From Pseudofrankia coriaricola (lineage in GTDB: Bacteria; Actinomycetota; Actinomycetes; Frankiales; Frankiaceae), in contig NZ_MBLO01000254.1 of NCBI RefSeq assembly GCF_001854805.1, positions 1 through 64,000 on the forward strand: a stretch of DNA of 64,000 bases. Direction: 5' to 3'. Below, one piece after another: positions 1-8,735 of the stretch; position 1 is the stretch's first letter, and every line of letters starts with the position of its first letter. The position numbers were made by a program, and so were the translations under genes. The notes beneath the pieces were generated by a model. That model was not told the origin of the DNA. It searched no databases and saw only the letters and a list, made by a program, of their open reading frames with translations.

Positions 1-1999
1 CCCCCGCACCGGCCCACAGCAGTAGGCCCGCCACCCGTGCCCAGGCCGGCCAGGACCCGAGCCATCGCGCCATCACCGCCGGCTCGGCGGCGGCCACCTC
101 GCTCAGCGTCGGAACGTTCCAGCCGGCCTGGCTCGCGAGACTGCCCATCACCCGCTCGCCGAGACTGGACAGCATGACTGTGTCCCCGGCCCGGCAGACG
201 AGGCCCAGCCCCGCCATCCGGTCGGCGACAAGCGCCGTCAGCCGCGCCTGCCGTGCGAGCTCGGCGCGCTCGTCGGCGTCGAGCGGCTCGTCCAAGCCGA
301 TCAGGCGCTCCAGCTCGTCGTCGTCCGGCAGCGCGTACGCGCCCGGGTCAAGCGGGTCCCACGCCCGCATGCTCATGGCCAGTGACGCGCCCGGGTCCTC
401 CGGGCCCGCGGGCGGTACCGGAAGGACCGGCTCCCGCGCACGCTGGATGACCCAGTCCAGGCCGATAGCCGCCAGACGCGCGACGGAGGCCGTCCCCTGC
501 TGGCCGAACAGCTCGAACAGGACCGGGACGTCGCCGTCGACGACCCGCTCGTCGTCCTCGTCCGACGTGAACTCGTCGGGCTCAAGGAACAGATCGTCAT
601 CCTCGTCCGACGCGAGGAACGGGTCGTCGTCCTCGCCCAGCCCAGGCGTGTCCGGCTCACGCTCGCCCCGCTCGGCGCCTTCGGCCGGCTGGCCGACACC
701 CTGGTCGCAGGCCTGCCCGTGCCCGTCCCCGTCCCCGGTCAGGCCGGCCACCATCGTGCGCACAGCCGCGTAGCTCGTCACCGCGAGGTTCAACAGGTCG
801 TCGGCGTCGCCCTCCCGCCATATGGACCACGCCTCGCCCGCGGCCACCCGGCCGTCCTGGACGCGAAGCATCGAGACGGCTCGGGCGAACCGCGCGACGC
901 GCTCCATCACCGGCTCCGGCACACCCAGGTGGGCCGCCGTGTCCCCGAGGTGCCGGCCAAGCTCCGCCTCGCCGGCACCGCCCCGCTCGTCCACCCAGCG
1001 GGCGAGGCCCGCCGCGGCCGAGAGCAGCGGAGCCGAGCGGACGAGCGCCGCTGTATCCGCGGTGTCTCCACCGTTGACGCCTGGAACAGGCACGCGTGGC
1101 GCGAGTGGCGCCAGGTCGAGGACAGGCGGTAGGCACCCGCCGTAGTCTTCCCGACGGTCGCTCAGCTCCGCCACAATTGGGCCGACCAAGATGTCCTCCG
1201 ACGGCGCGAGATCGCGGAACTCCTCCCGCAGGGCCTTGCTGAGCCCCGCCGCCGTGACACCATCGATCACTCGGTCCACCCAGGCCTCGATCCGCGCGAA
1301 CGCGGACTCGTCTCTGCCGTCCTCCTGATAGAGGTATGGCAGGTAGAAGGCTCTGACGCCAAGCTCCACGCCGGAACGCACGGCTTCGGAGAGCTGGCCG
1401 ACGACTGCCGCGCGCGCGTGCCGCGCGGACGCCGCCCCCGTCGGCTCGATCTCGTCGGGAGCGGTCGTCGCGGCGAGAAAGGCGGCTTTCCGGTCCGCCA
1501 GGGGACGCTCGCGGTAACGCGCGAGCCAGACGCGTACGGCGGACTCGTCGGTGACCTCAACGCCTTCGTCACGCATGAGGCGGGCGTAGAAACGCTCCCA
1601 GGTCGTCCGTTCCGGCGCGACGAGCGCCTCCTCGTAGTCCGCAGTGGACTCGTCGACGGCCGCGTGGAGCTTCGCCAGCTTCTTCGCGCTCAGCAGGCGA
1701 GCCGCGTGCTGCTCGTCCGCCAGAGCCTTCAGCACGCGAGCGCAGACTCCCAGGTCGTCCCGGGCCGGCGCCGCGAGCGTCGGCAGGATCCCGGTCAGGA
1801 TCTCCCGGGCCAGCGCCGCGGTAATCTCCGGCAGCCCGGCCCGCACCCGCGAGTCCCTGTGAAGCAAGACGACCGCGACCGTCGTGACGGCCGGCCCGGC
1901 CGGCAGGGCCTGGCCCCGGGCCTCGGCCGAGCGAAGAAGACGGTCGACACCGACGCCGAGCACCTCGTCAAGCCCTGTCACCTCGTCATGTCCGGCCAT
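1..1999 (-). CDS. large uncharacterised protein, C-terminus beyond window
   Basis: An open frame runs on the minus strand from an ATG at 1999 to the left edge, giving at least 666 residues with no stop. I recognise no family. The first 450 residues are mostly helical and Ala/Glu/Arg rich. A very acidic linker (runs of Asp/Glu around residues 470-510) separates them from a second helical part that includes the stretch SLGERVMGSL, reminiscent of a winged-helix segment (weak inference). There is no signal peptide or membrane segment. It is divergent from the AlbA_2-type ATPase gene, with a 264-bp A+T-richer gap between the starts. Codon use is typical for the window. The coding call rests on the length of the frame and its biased third positions; the function is unknown. 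Confidence 0.7.
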   Translation of the reverse strand, partial: MAGHDEVTGLDEVLGVGVDRLLRSAEARGQALPAGPAVTTVAVVLLHRDSRVRAGLPEITAALAREILTGILPTLAAPARDDLGVCARVLKALADEQHAARLLSAKKLAKLHAAVDESTADYEEALVAPERTTWERFYARLMRDEGVEVTDESAVRVWLARYRERPLADRKAAFLAATTAPDEIEPTGAASARHARAAVVGQLSEAVRSGVELGVRAFYLPYLYQEDGRDESAFARIEAWVDRVIDGVTAAGLSKALREEFRDLAPSEDILVGPIVAELSDRREDYGGCLPPVLDLAPLAPRVPVPGVNGGDTADTAALVRSAPLLSAAAGLARWVDERGGAGEAELGRHLGDTAAHLGVPEPVMERVARFARAVSMLRVQDGRVAAGEAWSIWREGDADDLLNLAVTSYAAVRTMVAGLTGDGDGHGQACDQGVGQPAEGAERGEREPDTPGLGEDDDPFLASDEDDDLFLEPDEFTSDEDDERVVDGDVPVLFELFGQQGTASVARLAAIGLDWVIQRAREPVLPVPPAGPEDPGASLAMSMRAWDPLDPGAYALPDDDELERLIGLDEPLDADERAELARQARLTALVADRMAGLGLVCRAGDTVMLSSLGERVMGSLASQAGWNVPTLSEVAAAEPAVMARWLGSWPAWARVAGLLLWAGAG

Positions 2000-2180
2000 G
2001 ACCCAGAGATCTACCAGAGTGGGTGAATCAGCCGCGTAGCGGTCGCGGCGGACAGGCCACGAGGAGACACGGGGTACCGGGTGCTCCGGTGGCCACGCCT
2101 CCACCGGCGGCGCGGCCTGTCCGGAGGCCCCGCCTCGGCGAACGGTGCTGCGCCAACTCCCAGCGCCGACAGGTGACACA

Positions 2181-2238
2181 GCAAGCCTAACGCAGCCTAA
2201 CAAGATTCCGTTACCTTACAACATCGTGCTAGGCTTGC
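2181..2238 (+). promoter_or_regulatory. promoter/operator candidate upstream of the AlbA_2 gene
   Basis: In an unusually A+T-rich patch a perfect 9-bp inverted repeat (gcaagccta at 2181-2189, taggcttgc at 2230-2238) brackets the region, and agcctaac occurs twice in tandem (2184-2191, 2194-2201). The right arm contains TAGGCT, a good actinobacterial -10. No convincing -35 is visible. An operator overlapping the -10 is an inference. Confidence 0.35.
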
Positions 2239-2263
2239 GTCAGGCTCTCTGGGAGGCTGCGGC

Positions 2264-4084
2264 GTGGATGCAGACGGACTGGCCGAGATCGTTGCCTCGC
2301 TTCGCCGGATCGGCCGGGACGACGCAGGTCTGGAGGTCAAGCGGGCGTCAACCGACAAGCTGCCCGGTGAGACCATACAGACGCTATGCGCATTCGCGAA
2401 CACTCCAGGCGGCGGCGTCCTGATCCTGGGGCTCGACGAGGCCCGCGGGTTCGAGGCGACTGGATGCGAGCAGGCCGCGAAGCTCGCAGTTGACATCGCA
2501 GGAGTGTGTCGGGACGGCCTCGTTCCGCCGCTCATGCCTCTGATCAGCACGCCGGAGTTCGAGGGCAGAACCTTGGTGGTCGCCGAAGTACCGGAGCTCG
2601 ACCCTGCAGACAAGCCATGTTTTCTTCGGGGCAAAGGCCAGCCCAATGGCTCGTACATTCGTATCTCGGACGGAGACCATCGACTCACGTCATACGAAGT
2701 GAGCCAGCTGCTCCTCAATCGAGGCCAGCCGATTTTCGACTTGGAACCCGTTGAAGATGCGCGCAGAGTCGATCTGCACGACGAACTCGTCGCGGACTAT
2801 CTGCGGGACCTTCGCCTCTCCCGACCAGCCTTGGCCCGCCGGGACGACGATGATCTACTTAGCCGGTCCGGAATATTGGTAAGAAGCTCGCTCGACAGTC
2901 AGCACCTCGTACCGTCACTGGGCGGGCTGCTCTCGCTCGGCCGGGATCCGCAGGGTTTCGACTCACTGCGTGGATGTTCGATCGCCGTGACCGTATACCC
3001 TACACCACGCAAGGGCGAGCCCGGTCCAGACGGCCAGCGATTCCTGGACGACAAGATACTTGAAGGCCCAGCGCCACTTCTTCTCGCCGAAGTTATCGAC
3101 ATCCTGTTCGCGCGCATGAGCCGGCGCGGAATAGTCGCGGGAATTGGCAGAGAGGACCGTTGGGAGTATCCACTCGAGGCACTACGAGAAGTCCTTGTCA
3201 ATGCGGTGGCGCACCGGGACTACAGTCCAATGGCCAGGGGGACGCGCATCCATGTTGAGATGTACCCGGATCGCCTTGAGGTAATCTCACCGGGTGGGCT
3301 CTTCGGGCCCGTCAGTATCGACCGACTGGGACTGGGAGACGAGAGCATAGCGTCCGCTCGCAACCGGGTACTCGTCGACATCCTCGAGAACGTGCGTTTT
3401 CACCGAGATCGAAGAGCCCTGTGCGAAGGGCGGGCGACCGGTATCCCCACCGTCCTAAACAGCCTGCGTCAGGCCGGGCTCGTACCTCCCAGGTTCAAGG
3501 ACAACATAAGCGAGTTTCGAGTCGTCATGCCAAACAGGGCGCTGCTCGACGAGGACACCCGGACCTGGCTTTTCTCGTTGGGTCAGCACGACATCTCCGG
3601 GACGCAGGAGATGGCCCTCGCAGTACTTCGGACTGGCCGGGCGCTGACGAGCGACGAATACCGCGTCGAACTCGCGGTGGACAGTAAGGTCGCCCGTCGC
3701 GAGCTGGGTGATCTTGTCCAACGAGGTCTGGTCAGAATGGTCAACCAGCGCCGATGGGCGAGGTACGTCCTTGACGACGCGGCCGAGGATCCCCACCCGA
3801 CACTTTTCTCGGATCTCCTTGAACACGAGGCGCGGCACCAACCCGCGGGAGTCGTCCGCAAAAATAATACTCGCGAGCCCATCACACGGAAGCAACGTGT
3901 TCTGGACCTCCTGACCGCTGAGGCTCCTCTGACCCGCGCGAAGATAGCTACTCGCCTATCCTTGGGTGATCGGCAGGTTAGTTATGAGCTGACCAAGCTG
4001 ATCGGCGAGGGACTGGTCGTCCGAACAACCGCGTCCTATAGCGACCCTAATGCCGCGTATCGCCCCACGAGTCAACCGGTATGA
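2264..4084 (+). CDS. AlbA_2 (Schlafen-like) and GHKL ATP-binding domain protein
   Basis: 606 residues. An N-terminal AlbA_2 domain (about 10-140) shows the family pattern: E-x-K-R near residue 25, TIQTLCAFANTPGGGVLILG, and the YIRISD strand before the YEVSQL helix. A divergent GHKL-type ATP-binding module follows (about 280-440), with EALREVLVNAVAHRDYS as the N-box helix and a later GRATGIPTVLNSLR segment. The C-terminus holds two winged-helix-like parts; the last (about 535-600) includes LTRAKIATRLSLGDRQVSYELTKL. The family usually acts as a nucleic-acid-binding regulator and is often found in accessory or defence regions. GTG 2264 is chosen because GGGAGG lies 7 bases upstream. It is monocistronic and followed by repeat copy A. 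The domain call is firm; the biological role is open. Confidence 0.85.
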   Translation: MDADGLAEIVASLRRIGRDDAGLEVKRASTDKLPGETIQTLCAFANTPGGGVLILGLDEARGFEATGCEQAAKLAVDIAGVCRDGLVPPLMPLISTPEFEGRTLVVAEVPELDPADKPCFLRGKGQPNGSYIRISDGDHRLTSYEVSQLLLNRGQPIFDLEPVEDARRVDLHDELVADYLRDLRLSRPALARRDDDDLLSRSGILVRSSLDSQHLVPSLGGLLSLGRDPQGFDSLRGCSIAVTVYPTPRKGEPGPDGQRFLDDKILEGPAPLLLAEVIDILFARMSRRGIVAGIGREDRWEYPLEALREVLVNAVAHRDYSPMARGTRIHVEMYPDRLEVISPGGLFGPVSIDRLGLGDESIASARNRVLVDILENVRFHRDRRALCEGRATGIPTVLNSLRQAGLVPPRFKDNISEFRVVMPNRALLDEDTRTWLFSLGQHDISGTQEMALAVLRTGRALTSDEYRVELAVDSKVARRELGDLVQRGLVRMVNQRRWARYVLDDAAEDPHPTLFSDLLEHEARHQPAGVVRKNNTREPITRKQRVLDLLTAEAPLTRAKIATRLSLGDRQVSYELTKLIGEGLVVRTTASYSDPNAAYRPTSQPV

Positions 4085-4236
4085 TCTCCACGCCATTTCT
4101 TGACCGCTATACCGATTCATGCCCCGGCCCGTCAAACGCTGACACGGTCGCCCGCCGTGGTCCTTCACTTCGGCATCAGCGGAACCGCAGATCGGAATCT
4201 GACGCTTCATGGTCAGGCAAGTGCGGATTGCCTCGT

Positions 4237-4310
4237 CCGACTCCATCCTTCCGATACCCGCTGGTCCAGGACCATGCCGATAAGCAGCGCCAACGGGTCG
4301 TTCGTCAGCT
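4237..4310 (-). repeat. HhH-GPD 5'-fragment repeat, copy A (truncated)
   Basis: This copy shares the 5' flank (ccatccttccga) and the core ctggtccag-accatgccgataagcagcgc with copies B to G, but it stops at 4310, where the NYN frame begins. Read on the minus strand the core encodes LTNDPLALLIGMVLDQ with small changes. A further short match, ggcccgtcaaacgc, occurs at 4124-4138 and again at 4798-4811 upstream of copy B, so A and B share flanking sequence too. Confidence 0.8.
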
Positions 4311-4712
4311 GAACAGGACGCCCACGTCGTACGCACCCTCACAGGCAAGACGCACAAAATCGACCGCGAGAGCGACGTCGATACCCTTCTCCTGCGCGGG
4401 CTCTGCGGGCCATGCCTTCGGGTAGCGAAGCTGCCGGCGCACGACGACCACCCGAGGATCACGGGCCCAGCGGTCGGCCTGCCGGTCGCTGGCCCTCGCG
4501 GCCTCCGGCTGGTGATCGGGGCTGGGACGGCCGCGGTAGACACGGACGGCCGCAAGCTCACCGCCCAGTCGTCGCCCGTCGACGATCCGCTGCGCCACGC
4601 GCACGGGATCCACGTGTCCACGTTGGCCAGGTGTGCCGGAGGGCAGGAACCTGCTGCGCGCCGAAAGGTGAACGTTCTGGCAGTCGATGAAGACGGCAAC
4701 TCGCGGGGTCAT
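4305..4712 (-). pseudogene. NYN-domain (LabA/PIN-like) nuclease, C-terminally truncated
   Basis: An ATG at 4712 opens 135 residues beginning RVAVFIDCQNVHLSAR, the first catalytic-Asp motif of NYN domains, and continuing to EKGIDVALAVDFVRLAC, which carries the second acidic motif. The frame then reads DVGVLFS and stops. In the family this point is followed by R-D-S-D-L, the third acidic motif, which is absent. The break lies exactly at repeat copy A. A different paralogue at 28364-28642 shows what is missing. NYN proteins are metal-dependent RNases; without the last third of the fold this copy is unlikely to be active. A terminator hairpin sits just before the start codon. Confidence 0.75.
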
Positions 4713-4728
4713 GACGTAGCCGATCTAG

Positions 4729-4762
4729 AAAAAAGCCCCGCCAGTCCCGGAGGACGGCGGGG
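4729..4762 (-). terminator. rho-independent terminator, minus strand
   Basis: On the minus strand a stem of CCCCGCC plus GTCC (one bulged base, tetraloop from cgga) is followed by six T (the A run at 4729-4734). This is one of the few classical intrinsic terminators in the window. It ends 17 bases before the NYN start codon, so it either separates the gene from upstream transcripts or attenuates them. Confidence 0.7.
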
Positions 4763-4896
4763 AGGAAGTTCCTCAGACGCTACTAGCGCGAGCCATGGCC
4801 CGTCAAACGCCAGGGAGGTCACCGCCTGCGACTTCTTGATCGACAACCGAGTCGGGGCTGACACTCCACAGTCGGACGAGCACGGAACGCCCCGTC

Positions 4897-5024
4897 CCAC
4901 TCCATCCTTCCGAGACCCGCTGGTCCAGCACCATGCCGATCAGCAGCGCCAATGGGTCGTTCGTCAGCAGTTCGTCCGCTTCGTCGATCTGGCTCAGGTG
5001 CAGTCCCACCCGATCACAGTAGCG
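4897..5024 (-). repeat. HhH-GPD 5'-fragment repeat, copy B
   Basis: A full-length copy. The minus-strand reading gives VGLHLSQIDEADELLTND and then PLALLIGMVLDQ, followed by unrelated residues. The 5' gene flank is represented by cgatcacagtagcgg on the plus strand, matching the caccgtagcc of copies C, D and G. Confidence 0.85.
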
Positions 5025-5441
5025 GCCGGGCGGCCGGTCGGAGCCCGGGCTCCAGGCCGGGCAGACGCCACACCGCCAGGGCAGGTCAACCGGCCTCGGC
5101 CGTGCCAGCCGCCCAGGCGCCATCGGCCAGAAGGCGACGGCCTTGGCACAGCCCGCCGCAGCTCGGCCAGCGACGCGCCGGCCGCTCCTATTTCCCGCCC
5201 ATCGTCGACGGCAAGCACGAAGCTCACCGAGGATCGACATCGGAGAGTGGGTGAACATCGACTCACCGGAAGGACCTGGACTGTGGGCGATGTTCTTCGA
5301 AACCAGTCTCGTCCCGACGCGACTCGCCCCCTACAATAATTCTCCAGGAGCTCGCCAACGGAGGAGACGATCGTCACGCTTCTCGCGGGATTCCATGCGG
5401 AGGACACTGGGGCTGCCCTGATTCCGCTAGGTGTCTCAGTA
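5025..5441. other. gap without recognisable gene
   Basis: No frame here looks like a protein family. A TACAAT at 5332-5337 could serve as a -10 for the membrane-protein gene, but no -35 is seen at the proper distance. The frame of that gene is open back to a stop near 5336, with no ATG or GTG before 5442. Confidence 0.5.
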
Positions 5442-6677
5442 ATGGGACTGGCCTGGACTCTCCTCGGCGTGAGCTTCATATTCGTACCGCTCGCGTCCAC
5501 GCGCCCCCGCGGCCAACGGCCACGGCGTCAAAAGGGTGCCCTGGACAGAATCGCGGCGGCCACGGCAGCCCTGAGCATCACGCCGGCTCCCGCGCCGGCT
5601 TTCCAGATCGCCACTGATGTCGCCAGACGCGGCCAGATCGTCACTCGCACACTCCTGCTGGTCGTGTTTCAGTTCGTTCTCATGTCGCTCGGCTTTATTA
5701 CGACGTCGTTCGGGTTGATCCTTCGCGAATCTGCGACTTCGCGCGACACCATTCCACTCGAAGTGGCAGCAAGATGGTTCGGTCTAGTGGCCGTCTATTT
5801 ACTTTTCATCGGCATCTCGGGTGGAGTTCAGAAGTCGATTCGGAATCAGCATCCGAGGTTCTTCGCGGAACATCACCTACTGCGTTCCCTGGAGCTGATA
5901 TCGACGTTGCGACAGGGCACGCCAGACGGCAGCGGCGGCCCCGTCGACGTCGATCAGGCCCGCCAGGACCTCATCGCGGAGTTTGGGGTGGTCGCCACAT
6001 ACCTACGGCGCTACATCGGACGGCGTCGCCCTTTCTTGGGGCCCGAGGCACGTGGCAACGCCCGGCAGCGGGCGACCGAAATCGCGCGAACAATGACCGC
6101 CTACCAGGAGGTAGCCCTCTACGGCTCGATGGAGGATATCTTCTCGCTGGCTCCCGAGGTCTGGCGGAGCCTCGTCGCACTCGCCGAGCAGCGCCTCGGG
6201 GACCTGCCTCGGGTAGGCGGAGCGCCTAGATCCGATGAGGTACACAAGCATGGGCTCGGGGTGTCGCCCGAGTGCGACGACGACACAGCCACAAGGCTCG
6301 ACGAGCAGCCATTCCGACAACGTTCCGGTAAATTCCAACCGGAAGATGTGGACGTGTTGCGACGGGCCATGAGCCGTATCTACACGACTGCCGCGAGCGC
6401 CGACCCAGTGCTGACCGGCGCCGAATACCCGCCGGAGCGGCGGCCTAATATCGATTACCACCGGCCAGAGACCGCCTGGCGCGAGATTTTCAAGGATTTG
6501 GAGAACGGCGCCGTGGAGGACCCCTACAGGCGCCTGCTCACCTGCGCCTTGGAATCCCATCCGGCCAATCCGGTCCTGCGCGAGCTCGCCATCCGATATG
6601 GTTTGCCAGTTCCACGGAATCGAGCGCTCCCTCGAACCGGAAACCCGACTCCACGGTTCCGCTGGCCGCGCTTCTAG
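5442..6677 (+). CDS. uncharacterised membrane protein
   Basis: 411 residues. There are three hydrophobic segments, at about residues 1-18 (MGLAWTLLGVSFIFVPLA), 70-95 (LLLVVFQFVLMSLGFITTSF) and 108-125 (WFGLVAVYLLFIGIS). A long soluble C-terminal part rich in Arg and acidic residues, probably cytoplasmic, follows. I recognise no family. The first membrane segment appears to begin upstream of the ATG (the frame reads GAALIPLGVSV just before it), so the true start may be a non-standard codon near 5360, where cggaggag would be a good ribosome site. It stands alone between repeat copies B and C. Confidence 0.65.
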   Translation: MGLAWTLLGVSFIFVPLASTRPRGQRPRRQKGALDRIAAATAALSITPAPAPAFQIATDVARRGQIVTRTLLLVVFQFVLMSLGFITTSFGLILRESATSRDTIPLEVAARWFGLVAVYLLFIGISGGVQKSIRNQHPRFFAEHHLLRSLELISTLRQGTPDGSGGPVDVDQARQDLIAEFGVVATYLRRYIGRRRPFLGPEARGNARQRATEIARTMTAYQEVALYGSMEDIFSLAPEVWRSLVALAEQRLGDLPRVGGAPRSDEVHKHGLGVSPECDDDTATRLDEQPFRQRSGKFQPEDVDVLRRAMSRIYTTAASADPVLTGAEYPPERRPNIDYHRPETAWREIFKDLENGAVEDPYRRLLTCALESHPANPVLRELAIRYGLPVPRNRALPRTGNPTPRFRWPRF

Positions 6678-6741
6678 AACTCAGAAAGCCCGCCGAGCCA
6701 TAGATGGCCACAGCGCGTCAGGGCGAAGATCTCCGGACGTT

Positions 6742-6875
6742 CTCACTCCATGGTTCCGGGATTGGCTGGTCCAGCACCATCCCGATCAACAGCGCCAGCG
6801 GATCGTTCGTTAGCAGCTCGTCCGCCTCGGCGATCTGGCTCAGGTGCAGTCCCACGAGAACACCGTAGCCGGCCG
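6742..6875 (-). repeat. HhH-GPD 5'-fragment repeat, copy C
   Basis: The minus-strand reading gives VGLHLSQIAEADELLTND and PLALLIGMVLDQPIPE. The right flank gagaacaccgtagccggcc is shared almost exactly with copy G. The copy lies 64 bp after the membrane-protein stop. Confidence 0.85.
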
Positions 6876-7164
6876 TGCCGCGGGGACTCGTGACACCGTC
6901 CGCCAGACGGCCGTGTGCTCAGCCGTACCGGCACCCCTGAACGCGGCTGCCCGCGGGAGGAACCGATCCGGACGGACGCGCGGTTCCTTTCCCATGGTTC
7001 ACGGTCAGGACTCAGCCTGCGAAGAACAGCAACCGGACGCCGGACGCCGCCGGTGTGACGGCGCCCGTCCATGGTGGGCGAACTTCGCAGACCCGGCGAG
7101 GCCTCGGGCGGCGCATGACGGGGATGGCTGACAGCGTGTCCGACGTACGTGGGAGTGCGTCCAC
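6876..7164. other. gap between repeat C and the HxlR remnant
   Basis: No recognisable protein, RNA or repeat. The minus-strand frame of the HxlR remnant continues into this stretch but no longer resembles the family. Confidence 0.4.
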
Positions 7165-7291
7165 GAAGATCGCCATAGCGGCGCGGGCCGTTGCCGAGCG
7201 CGTACGCCACCACGACCGACCACGTATCGGCAACGAGCTCAAGCGCGGAGCGCGCAGGACAGTCCTCGATGAAAACGTCGTAGTCCGTCAT
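7165..7291 (-). pseudogene. HxlR-family regulator, N-terminal remnant
   Basis: The first 42 residues after an ATG at 7291 (DYDVFIEDCPARSALELVAD, then TWSVVVAYALGNGPRRYGDL) match the intact HxlR regulator at 16386-16733 almost residue for residue. The sequence then turns into unrelated residues where the recognition helix should be. The conserved Cys of HxlR proteins is present. Without the winged helix the product cannot bind DNA. It follows the alpha/beta hydrolase gene by 45 bp on the same strand. Confidence 0.75.
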
Positions 7292-7336
7292 CAGAGCCCC
7301 GAGCGTCCGGGCCAGGTGGTGGTCGGTCCGAGGCGG

Positions 7337-8197
7337 TCATCCGGCGGACGGGCGCACGGCCGCCGTGCTCAGGTTTGCCTGGAACCATTCGCTGACCACT
7401 CGGTCCACAGCCCTGGCGAGCGGGGTCGGCGGCGCCGGCTCCAGGCCCGGGGGTTCGGCGAGCGGGTGCTCCAGGCCGGCGATCGTGCTGAGCCTGACCC
7501 GGCCGGTATCCGGGTACCCGGCCTGGAGCGCCGGCACCAGTTCGTGGGCGTCGGCGCGGCTGGTCGGGTAGTCGAGGTCGCCACTGACCACGAGCACCGC
7601 TGGCGGCGGATTCCGACCGCTGATCAGGCCCGCGTGAGCGACGAAGTCCAGGCGCCTGGCCGCGGCCCGCGCCTGCTCGCTCCACGGGTAGGACGTACCG
7701 GCCGTCGCGGTGAATATCTCGACCACCGTCCGAGCCCGGATGGCCGGGTTCACCAGCGCCACTGCCGAGACCTGGACCGGCACGCGCGCCAACACGTTCA
7801 GCGCGACGGTGCCGCCGAGCGAAGCGCCCACGATGCCAATCGGCTCGTCGCGCAGCGAGAACTGTTCCCGCAACGCGTCGAGCGCCGCCGGAAACTCCTC
7901 GGTGGCCTGCCGAACCACCGGGTCGATATATCCCAGCACCGGGTCGGCCAACGCGGCCTCGTACGCCCCCTCCACCGGACGCCGGCCGACCAGCGGCATC
8001 CCGAGATGCACCCGCCAGGCAGGTACCGCGGCCAACGGAAGTGCCGCGGCGAACGCCGCGTCCGAACGAGGCGCGTCCATCATGTGCCAGGTCACCACCA
8101 GCGGAGCCGGTTTGTCGAGGTCACCCGCCGGACGCAGCGCCGTAAACGGGACGCCGGCCGCCCAACCCGTGATCGTGGCGTTGTCATTCGCTGGCAT
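7337..8197 (-). CDS. alpha/beta hydrolase
   Basis: 286 residues from ATG 8197. The nucleophile elbow is GASLGG (about residue 130), preceded by the strand DEPIGIV. An acid-strand region ends in VLVVSGDLDYPTS, and a late GLEHPL supplies the likely catalytic His. This is the usual dienelactone-hydrolase/esterase layout; the substrate cannot be told. The N-terminus has no signal peptide, so it is probably cytoplasmic. An upstream in-frame extension to about 8272 exists but lacks family similarity. The downstream neighbour is the HxlR remnant, which suggests the hydrolase once belonged to a regulator-enzyme pair. Confidence 0.8.
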   Translation of the reverse strand: MPANDNATITGWAAGVPFTALRPAGDLDKPAPLVVTWHMMDAPRSDAAFAAALPLAAVPAWRVHLGMPLVGRRPVEGAYEAALADPVLGYIDPVVRQATEEFPAALDALREQFSLRDEPIGIVGASLGGTVALNVLARVPVQVSAVALVNPAIRARTVVEIFTATAGTSYPWSEQARAAARRLDFVAHAGLISGRNPPPAVLVVSGDLDYPTSRADAHELVPALQAGYPDTGRVRLSTIAGLEHPLAEPPGLEPAPPTPLARAVDRVVSEWFQANLSTAAVRPSAG

Positions 8198-8735
8198 GGG
8201 GACGAGCCTATGGCGCCGCCAATGCAACGGGACTCCACTCTGCTGGCGGCAGATCCGAGCTGCCGAACGCACGCACCGGCCCGGCGGCCCGCATGGCCGC
8301 GACGCTGCTCGCGATCACCGTGGTGCTGCTGGCCGCCACGCTCGCCGCGTGACACACAACCTGGCTACGGCCAGCCCACGCCCTCGCTGAGGCCGAATGA
8401 ACGCCAGCGACGACCATGTTGATATTGGAGTTCTCATCCGTAGGGCCCCGTGGGGGTCGGTGTGAGCGGTTCTCGGTATGTCACCGCGTGCCCAGGCGCC
8501 GGGTTGGCCGCCACGTCCGATGATCCACCGGCAGCGCCTCAGGGCGGTCGTCGTGGGCCCCGGCCCCCGGTACACGCGTCATGGGTCGCTCGGCCAGGTT
8601 CGGAGTGGCCCGTGGGACGGCGGCGAGGCGGACCAGATGACATGACCGAATGAACTCCGGCCGGATGCGACGCTCCGGATATTCGTGAGCTACTGGCGTC
8701 GTCCGTTCACCTGCCGAACAACCCGAAAGGGCGAC
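8198..8735. other. divergent gap, no gene seen
   Basis: About 540 bp separates the hydrolase (minus) and the Tat-type SDR (plus). All open frames are short, Arg/Pro rich and without family similarity. It must carry both promoters, but I could not pick one with a good -35/-10 pair. Confidence 0.4.

Noticed and set aside
657-1136. Minus-strand frame of 159 codons near the left edge
   Set aside because: It lies in a different frame from the continuous 666-codon gene, which has the better composition.
7337-8272. Start of the hydrolase at 8272
   Set aside because: The first 25 residues of that version are Arg/Cys rich and unlike the family; ATG 8197 directly precedes the conserved part.
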